DNA from: CAJAQL01 sp964442965
GTDB lineage: Bacteria; Patescibacteriota; Minisyncoccia; UBA6257; 2-01-FULL-56-20
Assembly (NCBI GenBank): GCA_964442965.1
Contig: CAYUBE010000003.1
Location: 1 to 58,164, forward strand
Reading direction: 5' to 3'
DNA: 58,164 bases
A program made the translations under genes and the position numbers. Positions 43,111-52,425 of this stretch are shown here, one piece after another; position 1 is the first letter of the stretch, and the number at the start of each line of letters is the position of its first letter. Under the pieces are notes generated by a model. The model did no database searches and was not told where the DNA came from. It saw only the letters and a list, made by a program, of their open reading frames with translations.

Positions 43111-44409
43111 TTACCTCACCCGTTCGATGTCGGCGCCCAAGGCCCGCAGGCGTTCGTCGATATGCTCGTAGCCGCGGTCGATCTCGTCCACACCCTCGAT
43201 CTCCGACGTTCCATCGGCGACGAGCGCTGCGATAATATCGAGCATTCCGGAACGCAGATCCCTCATTTTCAAATTTGCCGCACGAAGTTTGGTTGAACCT
43301 TCGATCACCGCGTAGTGATAAAGCCCGCGTCCCGCATAGCGGCATTTTTCATCTTCCGGACAATCCGGCGTCACATGAATCTTTGCGCCCATCCCGTTCA
43401 AATCATTCGCATAACCAAAACGATCCTCATAGATAGTCTCATGAATGGACGACACGCCGCTCGATTGCGTCATGCAAACCGCGAGCGGCTGCTGCCAGTC
43501 CGTCATGAACCCCGGATGCACGTCGGTCATAATAAAAACCGGCTTCGTCTTTTCGCTGGGAAGCCAGAAGGTGATCCCCTCGTCGCTCACCTCATATTCC
43601 GCGCCCATGCGGCGCACCACATTCAAAAAAGTGATAAGGTGATCCTGTATTGCTCCTCGAACCAAAATTTTTCCGTGCGTTGCGATTGCGAGACAGGCAA
43701 ACGAAACTGCTTCGTTCCGATCCGGCAGAATGCGATGCGTCACGCCGCGCAATTTTTTCACGCCCTCGATCGTCACGGTGCGCGGTGGCGAAAGTTCGAT
43801 GATTGCACCCATATTCTGAAGCATCTTGATAAGATCGATGATCTCCGGCTCCGACGCGGCATTTTTGATGACTGTCTTCCCTCGCGCAAGAACCGCCGCG
43901 AGAATCGCATTTTCGGTAGCCCCCACGCTTGGAAATCTAAGTTCAATGTTTGCCCCATGCAGACCATCCGGCGCCAACGCATGATAACTGTTCTTCGTGA
44001 TCTGCAGCCGGGCACCAAGCTTTGCGAGCGCTTCAAGGTGAATATCAACCGGCCGCGCGCCGATCTGATCGCCTCCCAGAACCGGCACCTCCGCTTCGCC
44101 GGCACGCGCCAGGAGCGGACCCAGAGCCAGGATCGGAATGCGATTTTTCCGCGTAAGCTGAAGCACGCGGCTGTTTTCTATTTTCGGCGTATGGATCTTC
44201 GCGGTCGATCCGAAAATTTCCACCCTACTGCCGATGGTTTCCAAGAGCTCTTTGATGATATCCACTTCGCCGATCTTCGGAAAATTCTTGAGCGTGCACG
44301 GTTCATCCGTAAGCAAGGACGCCACCATCACTTTCGAAACCGCATTTTTCGCGCCCGCTAAGGTTATTTCACCATTCAAAGGTTTTCCGCCCGTGACAAC
44401 GAATTTCAT
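43111..44409 (-). CDS. murA: UDP-N-acetylglucosamine enolpyruvyl transferase MurA (Cys to Asp form)
   Basis: 432 residues, first committed step of peptidoglycan synthesis (PEP plus UDP-GlcNAc). N-terminal GGKPLNGEITLAGAKNAVSK and C-terminal RDLRSGMLDIIAALVADG are typical. The active-site loop reads GGDQIGARPVD: residue 114 is Asp where most MurA proteins have the fosfomycin-target Cys. It starts 12 nt after glyS, probably in one transcript. Confidence 0.95.
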   Translation of the reverse strand: MKFVVTGGKPLNGEITLAGAKNAVSKVMVASLLTDEPCTLKNFPKIGEVDIIKELLETIGSRVEIFGSTAKIHTPKIENSRVLQLTRKNRIPILALGPLLARAGEAEVPVLGGDQIGARPVDIHLEALAKLGARLQITKNSYHALAPDGLHGANIELRFPSVGATENAILAAVLARGKTVIKNAASEPEIIDLIKMLQNMGAIIELSPPRTVTIEGVKKLRGVTHRILPDRNEAVSFACLAIATHGKILVRGAIQDHLITFLNVVRRMGAEYEVSDEGITFWLPSEKTKPVFIMTDVHPGFMTDWQQPLAVCMTQSSGVSSIHETIYEDRFGYANDLNGMGAKIHVTPDCPEDEKCRYAGRGLYHYAVIEGSTKLRAANLKMRDLRSGMLDIIAALVADGTSEIEGVDEIDRGYEHIDERLRALGADIERVR

Positions 44410-44421
44410 AATGTTACGCCG

Positions 44422-45780
44422 TCATTCCAATTTCGACGCAATAAACTTTTCCAGATCCTCGATTTTGATTCTTTCCTGCATTGCCGTATCGCGATCACGG
44501 ACAGTCACATCGCCTTTTTCCAAAGTATCGAAATCGATCGTGATGCAATAGGGCGTGCCGATCTCATCCTGCGCATAGTAACGTTTGCCGATATTGCCGC
44601 GATCGTCCCATGCGACCATGAATTTCTTGTGCAGGTTTTCATATACTTCCCGCGCCTTTTTCACCAGTTCTTCCTTGTTGCGCAAAAGCGGGAAAACAGC
44701 GGCCTTATACGGCGCAAGCTTCGGTTTTAATTTTAAATACACGCGTTCTTCTTCTTCCGTATACGAATCGGAGAGTACGGCGAGTATCGAACGATCGACG
44801 CCCCAGGTGGGTTCTATCGTATGAGGCCAACATCCTTCCCCTGTCTCTGCGTCTCTGTAGGGGGCTTCTTTAAAATGATTTTTTAAATCGAAATCGGTGC
44901 GATACGCCAATCCGTAAAGCTCGTTTTTGCCGAATGGAAAATCATATTCAAAATCGATCGTACGTTTTGAATAATGAGCCCGCTCGCCGTCCGGCACTTC
45001 AAGTTCATGGACATGTTCGATATTGATACCAAGATCATCCTTCATCCACGAAATCATTTCCTTGCGCCACAGTTCGAAATATTTTTTCCAATCTTCGTCA
45101 TTCGCAGGAACTGGAATAAAATATTCTATTTCCATCTGCTCGAACTCACGCGTCCGAAAAATGAAATTGCCCGGCGTGATCTCGTTGCGAAACGCTTTTC
45201 CGATCTGTCCAATACCGAACGGCAAAGTTCTCCGCGTGGTATCCAAAACATTTTTAAAATCTACGAACATCGCCTGTGCCGTTTCGGGGCGAAAATAAGC
45301 GATGTTGGTCTGTTCTTCGGCCGGACCAATGAAGGTTTTGAACATCAGGTTAAACTGCTTCGGCGGAGTAAATCCAAATGCCACTCCTGAAATCTCCGTT
45401 CCTGTTCGATCTCCTTGTATAGATTTATGATGCTTCTCCTGAACATGAGCAAATAATAATGCGGGATCATCGGAACGGAATCTCTCATGGCATTCTGTGC
45501 ATTCTACGAGCGGATCAGAAAATTCCTTAAGATGTCCGCTTGCCTCCCAGACTTTCGGATTCATAATGAGCGCGGCGTCAATGCCGACCATATCATCGCG
45601 CTGATGCACGAAACGATTCCACCACAGCTGTTTGATGTTATTTTTCAGCTCAACGCCAACCGGGCCATAGTCCCAGCTGTTGGCAAATCCCCCGTAGATT
45701 TCCGATCCTGGAAATACAAAACCGCGGCGCTTGCACAGACTTACGATTTTTTCCATGAGAACGTCTTTTTGCTCTGCCAT
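44422..45780 (-). CDS. glyS: Glycyl-tRNA synthetase, single-chain (alpha2) type
   Basis: 452 residues of the homodimeric class II type rather than the GlyQ/GlyS tetramer. Signatures: GFVFPGSEIYGGFANSWDYG, FGIGQIGKAFRNEITPGNF (motif 2), FEQMEIEYF, EPTWGVDRSILAVL (motif 3), and a C-terminal anticodon domain. A C2H2-like insert (ECTECHERF ... HVQEKHH) is present. TTTAAT lies 7 nt before the ATG. No T-box is seen here. Confidence 0.96.
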   Translation of the reverse strand: MAEQKDVLMEKIVSLCKRRGFVFPGSEIYGGFANSWDYGPVGVELKNNIKQLWWNRFVHQRDDMVGIDAALIMNPKVWEASGHLKEFSDPLVECTECHERFRSDDPALLFAHVQEKHHKSIQGDRTGTEISGVAFGFTPPKQFNLMFKTFIGPAEEQTNIAYFRPETAQAMFVDFKNVLDTTRRTLPFGIGQIGKAFRNEITPGNFIFRTREFEQMEIEYFIPVPANDEDWKKYFELWRKEMISWMKDDLGINIEHVHELEVPDGERAHYSKRTIDFEYDFPFGKNELYGLAYRTDFDLKNHFKEAPYRDAETGEGCWPHTIEPTWGVDRSILAVLSDSYTEEEERVYLKLKPKLAPYKAAVFPLLRNKEELVKKAREVYENLHKKFMVAWDDRGNIGKRYYAQDEIGTPYCITIDFDTLEKGDVTVRDRDTAMQERIKIEDLEKFIASKLE

Positions 45781-45819
45781 AAATGAGATTAAAGCTTAAT
45801 TAAAAGATATTTGCAATAA

Positions 45820-45895
45820 AGCACAGGATTGAGGAATCAGGATTCATGATGTGGGAATAACTTCCTCTTCATTCTTGAGTCATGGATCATCATTC
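45820..45895. repeat. GATTC-type repeat upstream of glyS
   Basis: GAGGAATCAGGATTCATGAT and further ATCATCATTC words fill the gap between glyS and the convergently ordered surface-protein end. Confidence 0.6.
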
Positions 45896-47760
45896 TATTT
45901 CTGTACCGTCCGATCATTTGCCGTCGCACTCCTATCCTGCGGGATATTGGTATCGACGGGGTTTGCCGTTGAGCTGAGGATTGCACCCGTAAAGTCATCG
46001 GTCGCCGCGAGCGACGTTTCTCCGAGCAGGGTCACGATCTGTCCCACCTGGTTTACGGCTGGCATATTTTCCACCTGGAATACGGCCTCGATTGGCGCAC
46101 CGAGAACGCCCGTGCCGGCAGAAACCGATGGAATGGACCACGTCACCTCCCCGGTTCCCGCATTGCAAACCGGTACCGCGGAGATGGTGCTCGTAATCTT
46201 TCCAGTGCATGTCGTGCCGGATTGCAGATATGCCGAGACGGTCACGCCGCTTGCGTCAGTAGAATAGTTCGTCACGCGCCAATGGATCGTATACATTGTC
46301 GGCTGGTTGACCACGGGCGGATACGGACCGGTATTTACGATAGTGGTTCCCGTTTCATAGCGGTATCCAACGGCATCAACCGCAATGACACCGCCAACCT
46401 TATTCGCAATATCCGCCGACACTGACGTCGAACTTGCCTCCGTGCCCGCAGGAACCGTGGGAGAACTCGCATTGAGATGTATCCCCAGCGTGAAGTCTTT
46501 ATCTGCCGCCACCGAGATCGGGAACGAGGTCTTGGTCTTGACGCGCAAATCGACTGAGCCGTTCGTACCAGCCGCCACCGAGGCGAGCGCGGGAGTATTC
46601 GCCGGATACCACGTGAGGGTCTCGGTACGCGAGTTAAATGACGCGGCGCTCTGCACGGAAGCGAGATCGAACATCGCGCCGGACAAGGTCGCCGTGATCG
46701 CGACGTTTTGGAACGTGGTGCTTGAAAGGTTTGCGTAAGTGATCTTATAGTCCAGATCATCGTCCAGTTTCGCAACGTAGTTCGGGTCATTATTGACGGC
46801 CGCCCCCACCGTGAGCGGCGACACCGTGATCGCGACATTCGCCGCACTCGCCGCAACGGCGTACAGCGTCCCCGAAACATTTTCTGCGGCCGTCCCCGAC
46901 AGCGAATAGAGTGCGGTATTCTGTCCGGTCATGGTTCCTGTGATGGTAATGGTTCCACCGGCACCCGCTGCGAGCGAGCCGATATTCCAGGCTGTGTTGC
47001 CGGGAAATGCCGGCGTGGGAGACGCTTCCGTAAAGGTAAAGCCCTGCGGATACTGCATGGTAATCTTCACTCCGTTAATCGGATGAGTTGCGGTATTTCT
47101 ATAAGAAACCTCCGTCACAAAATCCTCGCCCGCGAAAACGTTCGCGGGCGCCGAGATCGCAAGCCCGACGATCGGCGCCGAGATCGCGAAGCCGGCCGTA
47201 TTCGATGTTTCAAAAAGTTTGCCGCCCGATGCGTCCGTTGCATAGGAAATCGTCGAGCTCACTTGCATGACATTCCCCGCCGCCGCCGTAGCAAGAAGAT
47301 TAATCCCAGTGCTGCTGGAATCTCCCGCGGCTATGTCGCCCAAAGAAATCGTTTCGGTTTGCTGGCTTTCAGGCTGTCCAACGAAAGAAACCCCCTCCGG
47401 CAATGTGATCGCAAGAGACGCGTTCCGCAGAGCCACGGTCGAACTGTTGATATATAGCACGGAAAAAACAAACGGATCGCCCGCGGAAACCTGGCTCGGT
47501 GCGGCAAAGGTAAGCCCGACCGCCGGTGCGGGAGCTGGCTCACTCATGAACGACCACACGCCCCACGCGGCAGCAAGAAGGGCAACCGCGACTACAATAA
47601 TGATCGCCGTCTTCTTTCCGGAGCCGCCTGTCGATCGCACGGGCGCCGAAACCGTATGTTCCTCGCCGGAGTTCCCCGGCATAGAGGCAGGTTCCGGAGG
47701 TGTATATTCGACCTTCTTTTTTTTACTGGTCCAAATTGCGTTCGGATTATATTCTTCCAT
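45895..47760 (-). CDS. Membrane-anchored surface protein with DUF11-like repeats
   Basis: About 621 residues: cytoplasmic N-terminus, a membrane helix (51-70), then four or more ~120-residue beta domains with the DUF11-type pattern (YRNTATHPINGVKITMQYPQ, ITYANLSSTTFQNVAITATL, HWRVTNYSTDASGVTVSAYL). There are no catalytic motifs; a structural or adhesive role is likely. The start at MEEYNPNAIW (47760) is preferred; an ATG at 47784 lies in a GATTC-type repeat. Confidence 0.82.
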   Translation of the reverse strand: MEEYNPNAIWTSKKKKVEYTPPEPASMPGNSGEEHTVSAPVRSTGGSGKKTAIIIVVAVALLAAAWGVWSFMSEPAPAPAVGLTFAAPSQVSAGDPFVFSVLYINSSTVALRNASLAITLPEGVSFVGQPESQQTETISLGDIAAGDSSSTGINLLATAAAGNVMQVSSTISYATDASGGKLFETSNTAGFAISAPIVGLAISAPANVFAGEDFVTEVSYRNTATHPINGVKITMQYPQGFTFTEASPTPAFPGNTAWNIGSLAAGAGGTITITGTMTGQNTALYSLSGTAAENVSGTLYAVAASAANVAITVSPLTVGAAVNNDPNYVAKLDDDLDYKITYANLSSTTFQNVAITATLSGAMFDLASVQSAASFNSRTETLTWYPANTPALASVAAGTNGSVDLRVKTKTSFPISVAADKDFTLGIHLNASSPTVPAGTEASSTSVSADIANKVGGVIAVDAVGYRYETGTTIVNTGPYPPVVNQPTMYTIHWRVTNYSTDASGVTVSAYLQSGTTCTGKITSTISAVPVCNAGTGEVTWSIPSVSAGTGVLGAPIEAVFQVENMPAVNQVGQIVTLLGETSLAATDDFTGAILSSTANPVDTNIPQDRSATANDRTVQK

Positions 47761-47764
47761 GAAA

Positions 47765-47800
47765 TGAAGGGATTCATGATTCATGAATCATGAATCTAAA
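47765..47800. repeat. GATTC-type repeat after recO
   Basis: GATTCATGATTCATGAATC and neighbours, overlapping the end of recO. Confidence 0.65.
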
Positions 47801-48290
47801 TCCTTATATAGGATATCTTATTTTTCCCCATTTTTGAAACACAGGTATCACAAAAAAATTCCTGGCGCGGGATAAAAAACCACAATGCCTTGCGGCGGCA
47901 GAGCGCACAGAGCGCACCCCGGGGGTCCCATCCGAGTGTCCGGAGAACGTCGTTCCATGAAAAGGGACGACTCATGAGAAGCGACCAAAGTTCGGGGTCG
48001 GCTTGTAAATCCGGCAAGAGGTCGCGAAGTAGGATAAGATCCCCCGGGGAAACATCGATACGGGATGCTTTCAGGGCATCCACGATCTGCGCGGAACCCT
48101 TGTCGATGAAACGAACTTTCGCCACGGTCCCCGGCTCAAGATGCCCCGCAAGCTTCGAAGTGATCAGGCGCGAGCTTTTTGCTTTGGCAAAAATCTTCCC
48201 GAACCGTTCCGAAAAAAGCGTATAGCGGCCGTCGCATTCCCCTGATGACCCCTTCTTGAGAACGATCGCATCGGTCACATATTCTTCCAT
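47796..48290 (-). CDS. recO: DNA repair protein RecO, shortened
   Basis: 164 residues against ~240. N-terminal OB fold (TDAIVLKKGSSGECDGRYTL, FGKIFAKAKSSR) and a zinc finger CALC/CDTC near the end are present; the helical region between them and the C-terminal tail are reduced. Works with RecR in RecA loading. TATGAT (48297-48302) is 6 nt before the ATG. Confidence 0.9.
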   Translation of the reverse strand: MEEYVTDAIVLKKGSSGECDGRYTLFSERFGKIFAKAKSSRLITSKLAGHLEPGTVAKVRFIDKGSAQIVDALKASRIDVSPGDLILLRDLLPDLQADPELWSLLMSRPFSWNDVLRTLGWDPRGALCALCRRKALWFFIPRQEFFCDTCVSKMGKNKISYIRI

Positions 48291-48333
48291 GAGACTATCA
48301 TAACATGACCCGCGACATTCTCATTACTTTTAT

Positions 48334-48408
48334 TGTCATTCCTGCGGAGGCCGGGATCCGTCTTTCTGTGACAAGTAAAAGGCGGATTCCCGTTCTCGCG
48401 GGAATGAT
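48334..48408. repeat. Inverted REP-like pair
   Basis: GTCATTCCTGCGGAGGCCGG at one end and GGATTCCCGTTCTCGCGGGA at the other, in inverted arrangement, between recO and the pilin gene. Confidence 0.7.
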
Positions 48409-48420
48409 AATAGCGCAACT

Positions 48421-48445
48421 GAAAACGCCCTTGCCGGGCGTTTTC
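48421..48445 (-). terminator. Intrinsic terminator after the pilin gene
   Basis: GAAAACGCCC/GGGCGTTTTC with a 5-nt loop; T-rich arm on either strand. Confidence 0.8.
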
Positions 48446-48474
48446 AAATAAAAGAACTGTCGTCCGTCCGCTTA

Positions 48475-49188
48475 TTAAAGCGTTAAATTCGTTCCCTGTT
48501 CGTACTGGTCCTGGTCGGTTCCGCCATCGGTCGATTCCAGGTCACTCGTACCGCCCTGCGAATAAAGCGTGCTTTCCAATTTTGCCGCAAGCTTATATCC
48601 GTTGTTCGTGGCTGTTGGGATGTAAGAATAGAAGTGAGCCGCACTTCCATTGCAGGTTCCAGCGGTTGTGCAAGCCGCACCAACACTGTACGTGGGATCC
48701 GCCGGCCACTGGCCGATCGGCGCACCCGAGCTGATCAATGAAAGATTGATCGGTATCCAACCGGTAGCTGCGGAGACGGAACGGCTGGCGCTCGACGTCG
48801 TAAGTGTTGCGCTCGAGAACCACTGGCTGCACACGGCGCCCGTGCTCGTTGCAAAGGTGTATGCCGTCGTCGTGCCTGCGGCAATGGTCGTACTCGAAGG
48901 AAATTCATAAAAACTTCCCGACGGAGCCGTTGCACCAGAATACTGCATATAGCAAGTACCTGCGGTTCCCATGCTCGTCGACGAAACATCGGCAAGGTAA
49001 AGGCTGATCGAGGTCTTGATGATCCCGAGGTCTGAAACACGGTTCGAATCGCGCGACCGGCGGAGCATTTCTGCGGGATTCAGCGTAAGAACAACTACGA
49101 TCGAGAGAATCGCAATGATTGCGATCACGATCAGCAATTCAATAAGCGTAAATCCCTTCTTCGCTCCTTTTTTCTTGGTTTTTTTCAT
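48475..49188 (-). CDS. Type IV pilin-like protein
   Basis: 237 residues. Basic leader KKTKKKGAKKG then FTLIELLIVIAIIAILSIVV, the prepilin peptidase site and hydrophobic helix; the rest is Ser/Thr/Gly-rich with paired cysteines. It is the largest pilin in the window and could be the major subunit assembled by the pilB-pilC machinery at 54-57 kb. TAATAA lies 6 nt before the ATG. Confidence 0.92.
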   Translation of the reverse strand: MKKTKKKGAKKGFTLIELLIVIAIIAILSIVVVLTLNPAEMLRRSRDSNRVSDLGIIKTSISLYLADVSSTSMGTAGTCYMQYSGATAPSGSFYEFPSSTTIAAGTTTAYTFATSTGAVCSQWFSSATLTTSSASRSVSAATGWIPINLSLISSGAPIGQWPADPTYSVGAACTTAGTCNGSAAHFYSYIPTATNNGYKLAAKLESTLYSQGGTSDLESTDGGTDQDQYEQGTNLTL

Positions 49189-49290
49189 AATTAATTATTA
49201 CTCTATGCACAAAAACATAGCGACCTTTTATTTATAGAAGAAGTATACCATAAGAGAAAAAGCAAGGGAACAAGCCTGTGGAAAACTGAC

Positions 49291-49536
49291 GCCAGCCGCC
49301 GTAGCGGGCTGGCGCCATTTTGAGTCCCGCCATTGGCGAGACGAAGAATCCTTTCCTCATCTCAAAAGAAAGGATACTTCGCGAAGCTCAGCATGACTAT
49401 AAGACGTTCAGCTTCCCATCAAAGGCGGGGTCAGCGGATGAGGAATAGGGATAGTAAAACCACTTGTCATCCCGGCGGAGGCCGGGATGACAATGAGGGA
49501 CGCCGAGGTCGAACCTCGCAGCGAGGTTCGACCTCG
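49291..49536. repeat. Hairpin and REP cluster between pilin and GH18 genes
   Basis: The ~350-nt gap 49189-49539 has no gene. It holds GCCAGCC/GGGCTGGC (49291-49312), a REP of the CTTCGCGAAGCTCAGCATGA type (49377-49396), GTCATCCCGGC/GCCGGGATGAC (49466-49491) and a perfect 15-bp stem CGAGGTCGAACCTCG/CGAGGTTCGACCTCG (49504-49536) beside the GH18 stop. Confidence 0.8.
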
Positions 49537-49539
49537 AAT

Positions 49540-50763
49540 CTATTGCAAATCGTCCCAGATCCCCGGATCAAGCTGGCCGTCCGCCTTGAAGAACATCACA
49601 CCGCGAAGCCCGTATTTCTTAGCAAGATCGATTTTGTCGAGGGCCGACTGAGCGTCGCTGAACGAAACGAACATGGTATTTGTGGCATTCCCGGGAAGCG
49701 GCGTTGAAGACACTGAAAAAATCTGCGGCTTTGTCGAGGAAACATACGAAGTAAAGATCGCCGGTATCGCCGACACATAGGTCGACGTCTCGTAGGTATA
49801 GCTCAGCTCGCCTGCGTTGTCCCGAACCGGCGCAACGCCCACGAGATCGGCGCGGTCCATTGCCTCCTGGAATGTGAAGCTTCGCACCTGCTGGTACGTC
49901 GTCACGCCGCCCGACCAGGAAACCTGGTACTCATATCCGTAGGTCGGGATGCCAAGCATGACCTTCTTCGGATTGATGGAGGTCAACATATTTTTCAGCA
50001 CCCGCGCAACCCAGTCGGGATCGGCGACCGGAGCGTAGAGCGTACTGCTGCCTTTTTCTGCGTCAAGCGTCAGGTCGACGGTCCCCTGATCGTACGCCAT
50101 CACACGGATCTCGTCGCAATATTTATTGAGCACGGTGTAATCATCGGAATACGGAAGAGGATTCGGCGGCGTTGCCCAAATATCCGTGGCGGGCGACCGC
50201 GGCTCAATCGTACAGGTCAGCGTCTTTTTTGCCGCGTGCAGGCGAGTCGCCAATCCTTCGATGAACAAGGAAAAATATGGCTTGGCCTTCGTCAGTTTAT
50301 TTTCATAGTCAATATCGATGCCGTCGAAGTTCTGCGTTTTCGCGAGCGCCGTTATCGCATCCTCGTGCGCCTGGCGCGCCTTTGCATTCGAAAGCAGGCT
50401 ATACATTGTATTGCCATCGAACCACGCTATTGTTGGAATGATCTTTACTCCAAGTTCGCGCGCCGCCGAGAACCATCCGCTCCAGCTGCCGTCGTTAATA
50501 TTCGCATCATCGATGATCTTTCCCCCCGTGCCAATCTCATAGGAAAAGGGGCTTACCTCGTTCAATTTATTAAGATTCACGGAAACGTCCTGCGCGCCAT
50601 CTTGCGCGTTCCAAAACGGCAGCCAAACGCCGTATTTGAGCGGCTGGGATTTTGCCATTACAGCGGTTGTGGCGACGGCCGCAGGCGTCGCGGCGTGGGC
50701 CATAAACGGAGGCACCAAAAAGACCAGCGAAAACAGTAATATAACCATGCCGTATCGTTTCAT
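49540..50763 (-). CDS. Secreted glycoside hydrolase family 18 protein
   Basis: 407 residues: signal peptide (1-24) and a GH18 TIM barrel with the catalytic DGIDIDYE (DxxDxDxE), VMAYDQGTVDL and MLGIPTYGYEY. Related to YaaH/SleL-type and chitinase-type enzymes that cut GlcNAc-containing polymers, so a wall or chitin substrate is plausible. Start 50763 is decided by CATAAT (50770-50775) 6 nt upstream. Confidence 0.9.
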   Translation of the reverse strand: MKRYGMVILLFSLVFLVPPFMAHAATPAAVATTAVMAKSQPLKYGVWLPFWNAQDGAQDVSVNLNKLNEVSPFSYEIGTGGKIIDDANINDGSWSGWFSAARELGVKIIPTIAWFDGNTMYSLLSNAKARQAHEDAITALAKTQNFDGIDIDYENKLTKAKPYFSLFIEGLATRLHAAKKTLTCTIEPRSPATDIWATPPNPLPYSDDYTVLNKYCDEIRVMAYDQGTVDLTLDAEKGSSTLYAPVADPDWVARVLKNMLTSINPKKVMLGIPTYGYEYQVSWSGGVTTYQQVRSFTFQEAMDRADLVGVAPVRDNAGELSYTYETSTYVSAIPAIFTSYVSSTKPQIFSVSSTPLPGNATNTMFVSFSDAQSALDKIDLAKKYGLRGVMFFKADGQLDPGIWDDLQ

Positions 50764-50814
50764 AATCTCATTATGATACTGACCGCATATGAAATGCAAG
50801 AAAAGATATAAGTT

Positions 50815-50875
50815 GATTTAAGGTTCAGGAATCTGGATTCAAGAAAAACTATTCCTAAATCCTGAATCATTATTT
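50815..50875. repeat. GATTC-type repeat between GH18 and FMN-binding genes
   Basis: GGTTCAGGAATCTGGATTCA and CCTAAATCCTGAATCATT words in the divergent intergenic region. Confidence 0.65.
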
Positions 50876-50908
50876 TTGAACCCAGTTTGGATATGCTACA
50901 ATATTTCC

Positions 50909-51433
50909 ATGAAAAAATACTTCCTCTCTTTCTTTCTCATTATTGCGTTCGCCTTCTATGTGATGCTCGAAAACCAGAGTTCGATCTCGGTCGTCTTAAA
51001 TTCGCCGGAAAATTCACAACCGGGCGGCAATGCCGGTAACCCGGCAGGATCCGTCGCAGCAACAGTCCCCTCGGGTTCACCTGTGTCGGGTTCCGCCCCC
51101 ATTCCATCGCCGATCACTTCGTCGCCTTCAACTCCCGTGGCCACAGGGCTCTATCGCGACGGCTCCTATGACGGCGGCTCGGTCAACGCTTACTTCGGTA
51201 ATGTCCAAGTCCAGGCGGTCGTAAGCGGCGGCAAACTGACGGACGTGAAAGTTCTCGATTATCCGAAAGATCGCACGACTTCGGCGCGCATCAACAATGC
51301 CGCGCTCCCCAAGCTCGTTCAGGAAGCGATCTCGTCGCAGAGCGCGCAGGTGGATATCGTTTCCGGCGCGACGCAGACGAGCCAAGGATTCCAGGCGTCG
51401 CTCACCTCCGCGCTCGCAAAAGCAAAAAGCTGA
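50909..51433 (+). CDS. Membrane-anchored FMN-binding domain protein
   Basis: 174 residues: N-terminal membrane helix (4-22), a Pro/Ser/Gly linker and an FMN-binding domain (GLYRDGSYDGGSVNAYFGNV). It ends with DIVSGATQTSQGF, the flavinylation motif in which Thr155 would carry FMN by a phosphoester bond (as in RnfG/NqrC). Followed by apbE, which makes that bond, and by an NqrB/RnfD-FNR fusion. TACAAT (50897-50902, with upstream TG) is 6 nt before the ATG. Confidence 0.9.
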   Translation: MKKYFLSFFLIIAFAFYVMLENQSSISVVLNSPENSQPGGNAGNPAGSVAATVPSGSPVSGSAPIPSPITSSPSTPVATGLYRDGSYDGGSVNAYFGNVQVQAVVSGGKLTDVKVLDYPKDRTTSARINNAALPKLVQEAISSQSAQVDIVSGATQTSQGFQASLTSALAKAKS

Positions 51434-51448
51434 CCCCGCCCGGGCGGA

Positions 51449-51521
51449 GTCATGCTGAGCGTAGCGAAGCATCCTTTCCGTAAAAAACTAAGACAGGATT
51501 CTTCGCGAAGCTCAGAATGAC
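51449..51521. repeat. Inverted REP pair between FMN-binding gene and apbE
   Basis: GTCATGCTGAGCGTAGCGAA ... and the inverse GGATTCTTCGCGAAGCTCAG at the other end. Confidence 0.75.
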
Positions 51522-51533
51522 AGAATAATCATC

Positions 51534-52277
51534 ATGCTTCAAGAAACCCGCATCCTGATGGGAATGCCGATCACCGTCGCTATCGTGGACTCTGAAGCGA
51601 AGCAAAGCGATCTCATCCGCATCTTCGATTATTTTCAGGCTATCGATGGACGCTTCAGTCCATTCAAGAAAACGAGTGAGACCAGTGCCGTCGATCGCGG
51701 AGTCCCGCAGAGAGACTGGAGCCACGACATGAAAGAAATTGCCGCGCTTGCGGAAAAAACAAAAGAGGAAACCGAGGGCTATTTTAATCTCATGACCCCG
51801 GACGGAAAATTCAATCCGGTCGGTGTCGTAAAAGGCTGGGCAATAAAAAATGCCTCTGATACGTTACGGAAAGCCGGATTCCGAAATTTTTATATTGATG
51901 CGGGCGGCGATATTGAGGCGGGCGGCCTGAATGGCCACGGCGGGAAATGGAGCATCGGCATTAAAAATCCGTTCAAGCAGGACGAGATTGTAAGAACGCT
52001 TTTCATAACCGATCAGGGCATCGCCACCTCCGGAACCTACATCCGTGGCGATCACATCTATGACCCGCATACGGGACGGACGGAACATAATATCGTGAGC
52101 CTGACGGTCGTTGGCCCCGATGTTTGTGAAGCGGACCGATTCGCGACCGGCGCTTTCGCGATGGGAGAAAAGGGAATCCAATTTATTGAAAAAACTCCGA
52201 GACTTGAGGGATACATGATAGATAAAAACGGCGTGGCGACCATGACGAGCGGATTTTTAAAATTTACGATAAAATAA
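51534..52277 (+). CDS. apbE: FAD:protein FMN transferase ApbE
   Basis: 247 residues with the ApbE fold: ETRILMGMPITVAIVD, FNPVGVVKGWAIKNAS, FYIDAGGDIEAGG, GIATSGTYIRGDHIYDP (substrate loop) and CEADRFATGAFAMG (metal Asp/Thr). It transfers FMN from FAD to Thr in the DxxSGAT motif of the neighbour. Unlike most bacterial ApbE proteins it has no signal peptide or lipobox; the homology begins at the first residues. Confidence 0.93.
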   Translation: MLQETRILMGMPITVAIVDSEAKQSDLIRIFDYFQAIDGRFSPFKKTSETSAVDRGVPQRDWSHDMKEIAALAEKTKEETEGYFNLMTPDGKFNPVGVVKGWAIKNASDTLRKAGFRNFYIDAGGDIEAGGLNGHGGKWSIGIKNPFKQDEIVRTLFITDQGIATSGTYIRGDHIYDPHTGRTEHNIVSLTVVGPDVCEADRFATGAFAMGEKGIQFIEKTPRLEGYMIDKNGVATMTSGFLKFTIK

Positions 52278-52282
52278 CGTAA

Positions 52283-52404
52283 CGGTCATTCTGGGCAACG
52301 CGAAGAATCTAACTCCGTAATCGGCAAAGTCATCCTGAGGAAAACGAAAGATCTTTTCTTCAAAAAAAAGAAAGGATTCCTCGAAAAGCTCTGAATGACG
52401 GGAA
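52283..52404. repeat. REP cluster between apbE and the FNR fusion gene
   Basis: GTCATTCTGGGCAACGCGAA, GTCATCCTGAGGAAAACGAA and the inverse GGATTCCTCGAAAAGCTCTG; same family as 51449-51521. Confidence 0.7.
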
Positions 52405-52425
52405 AGACAAACTATTAGCAATAGC

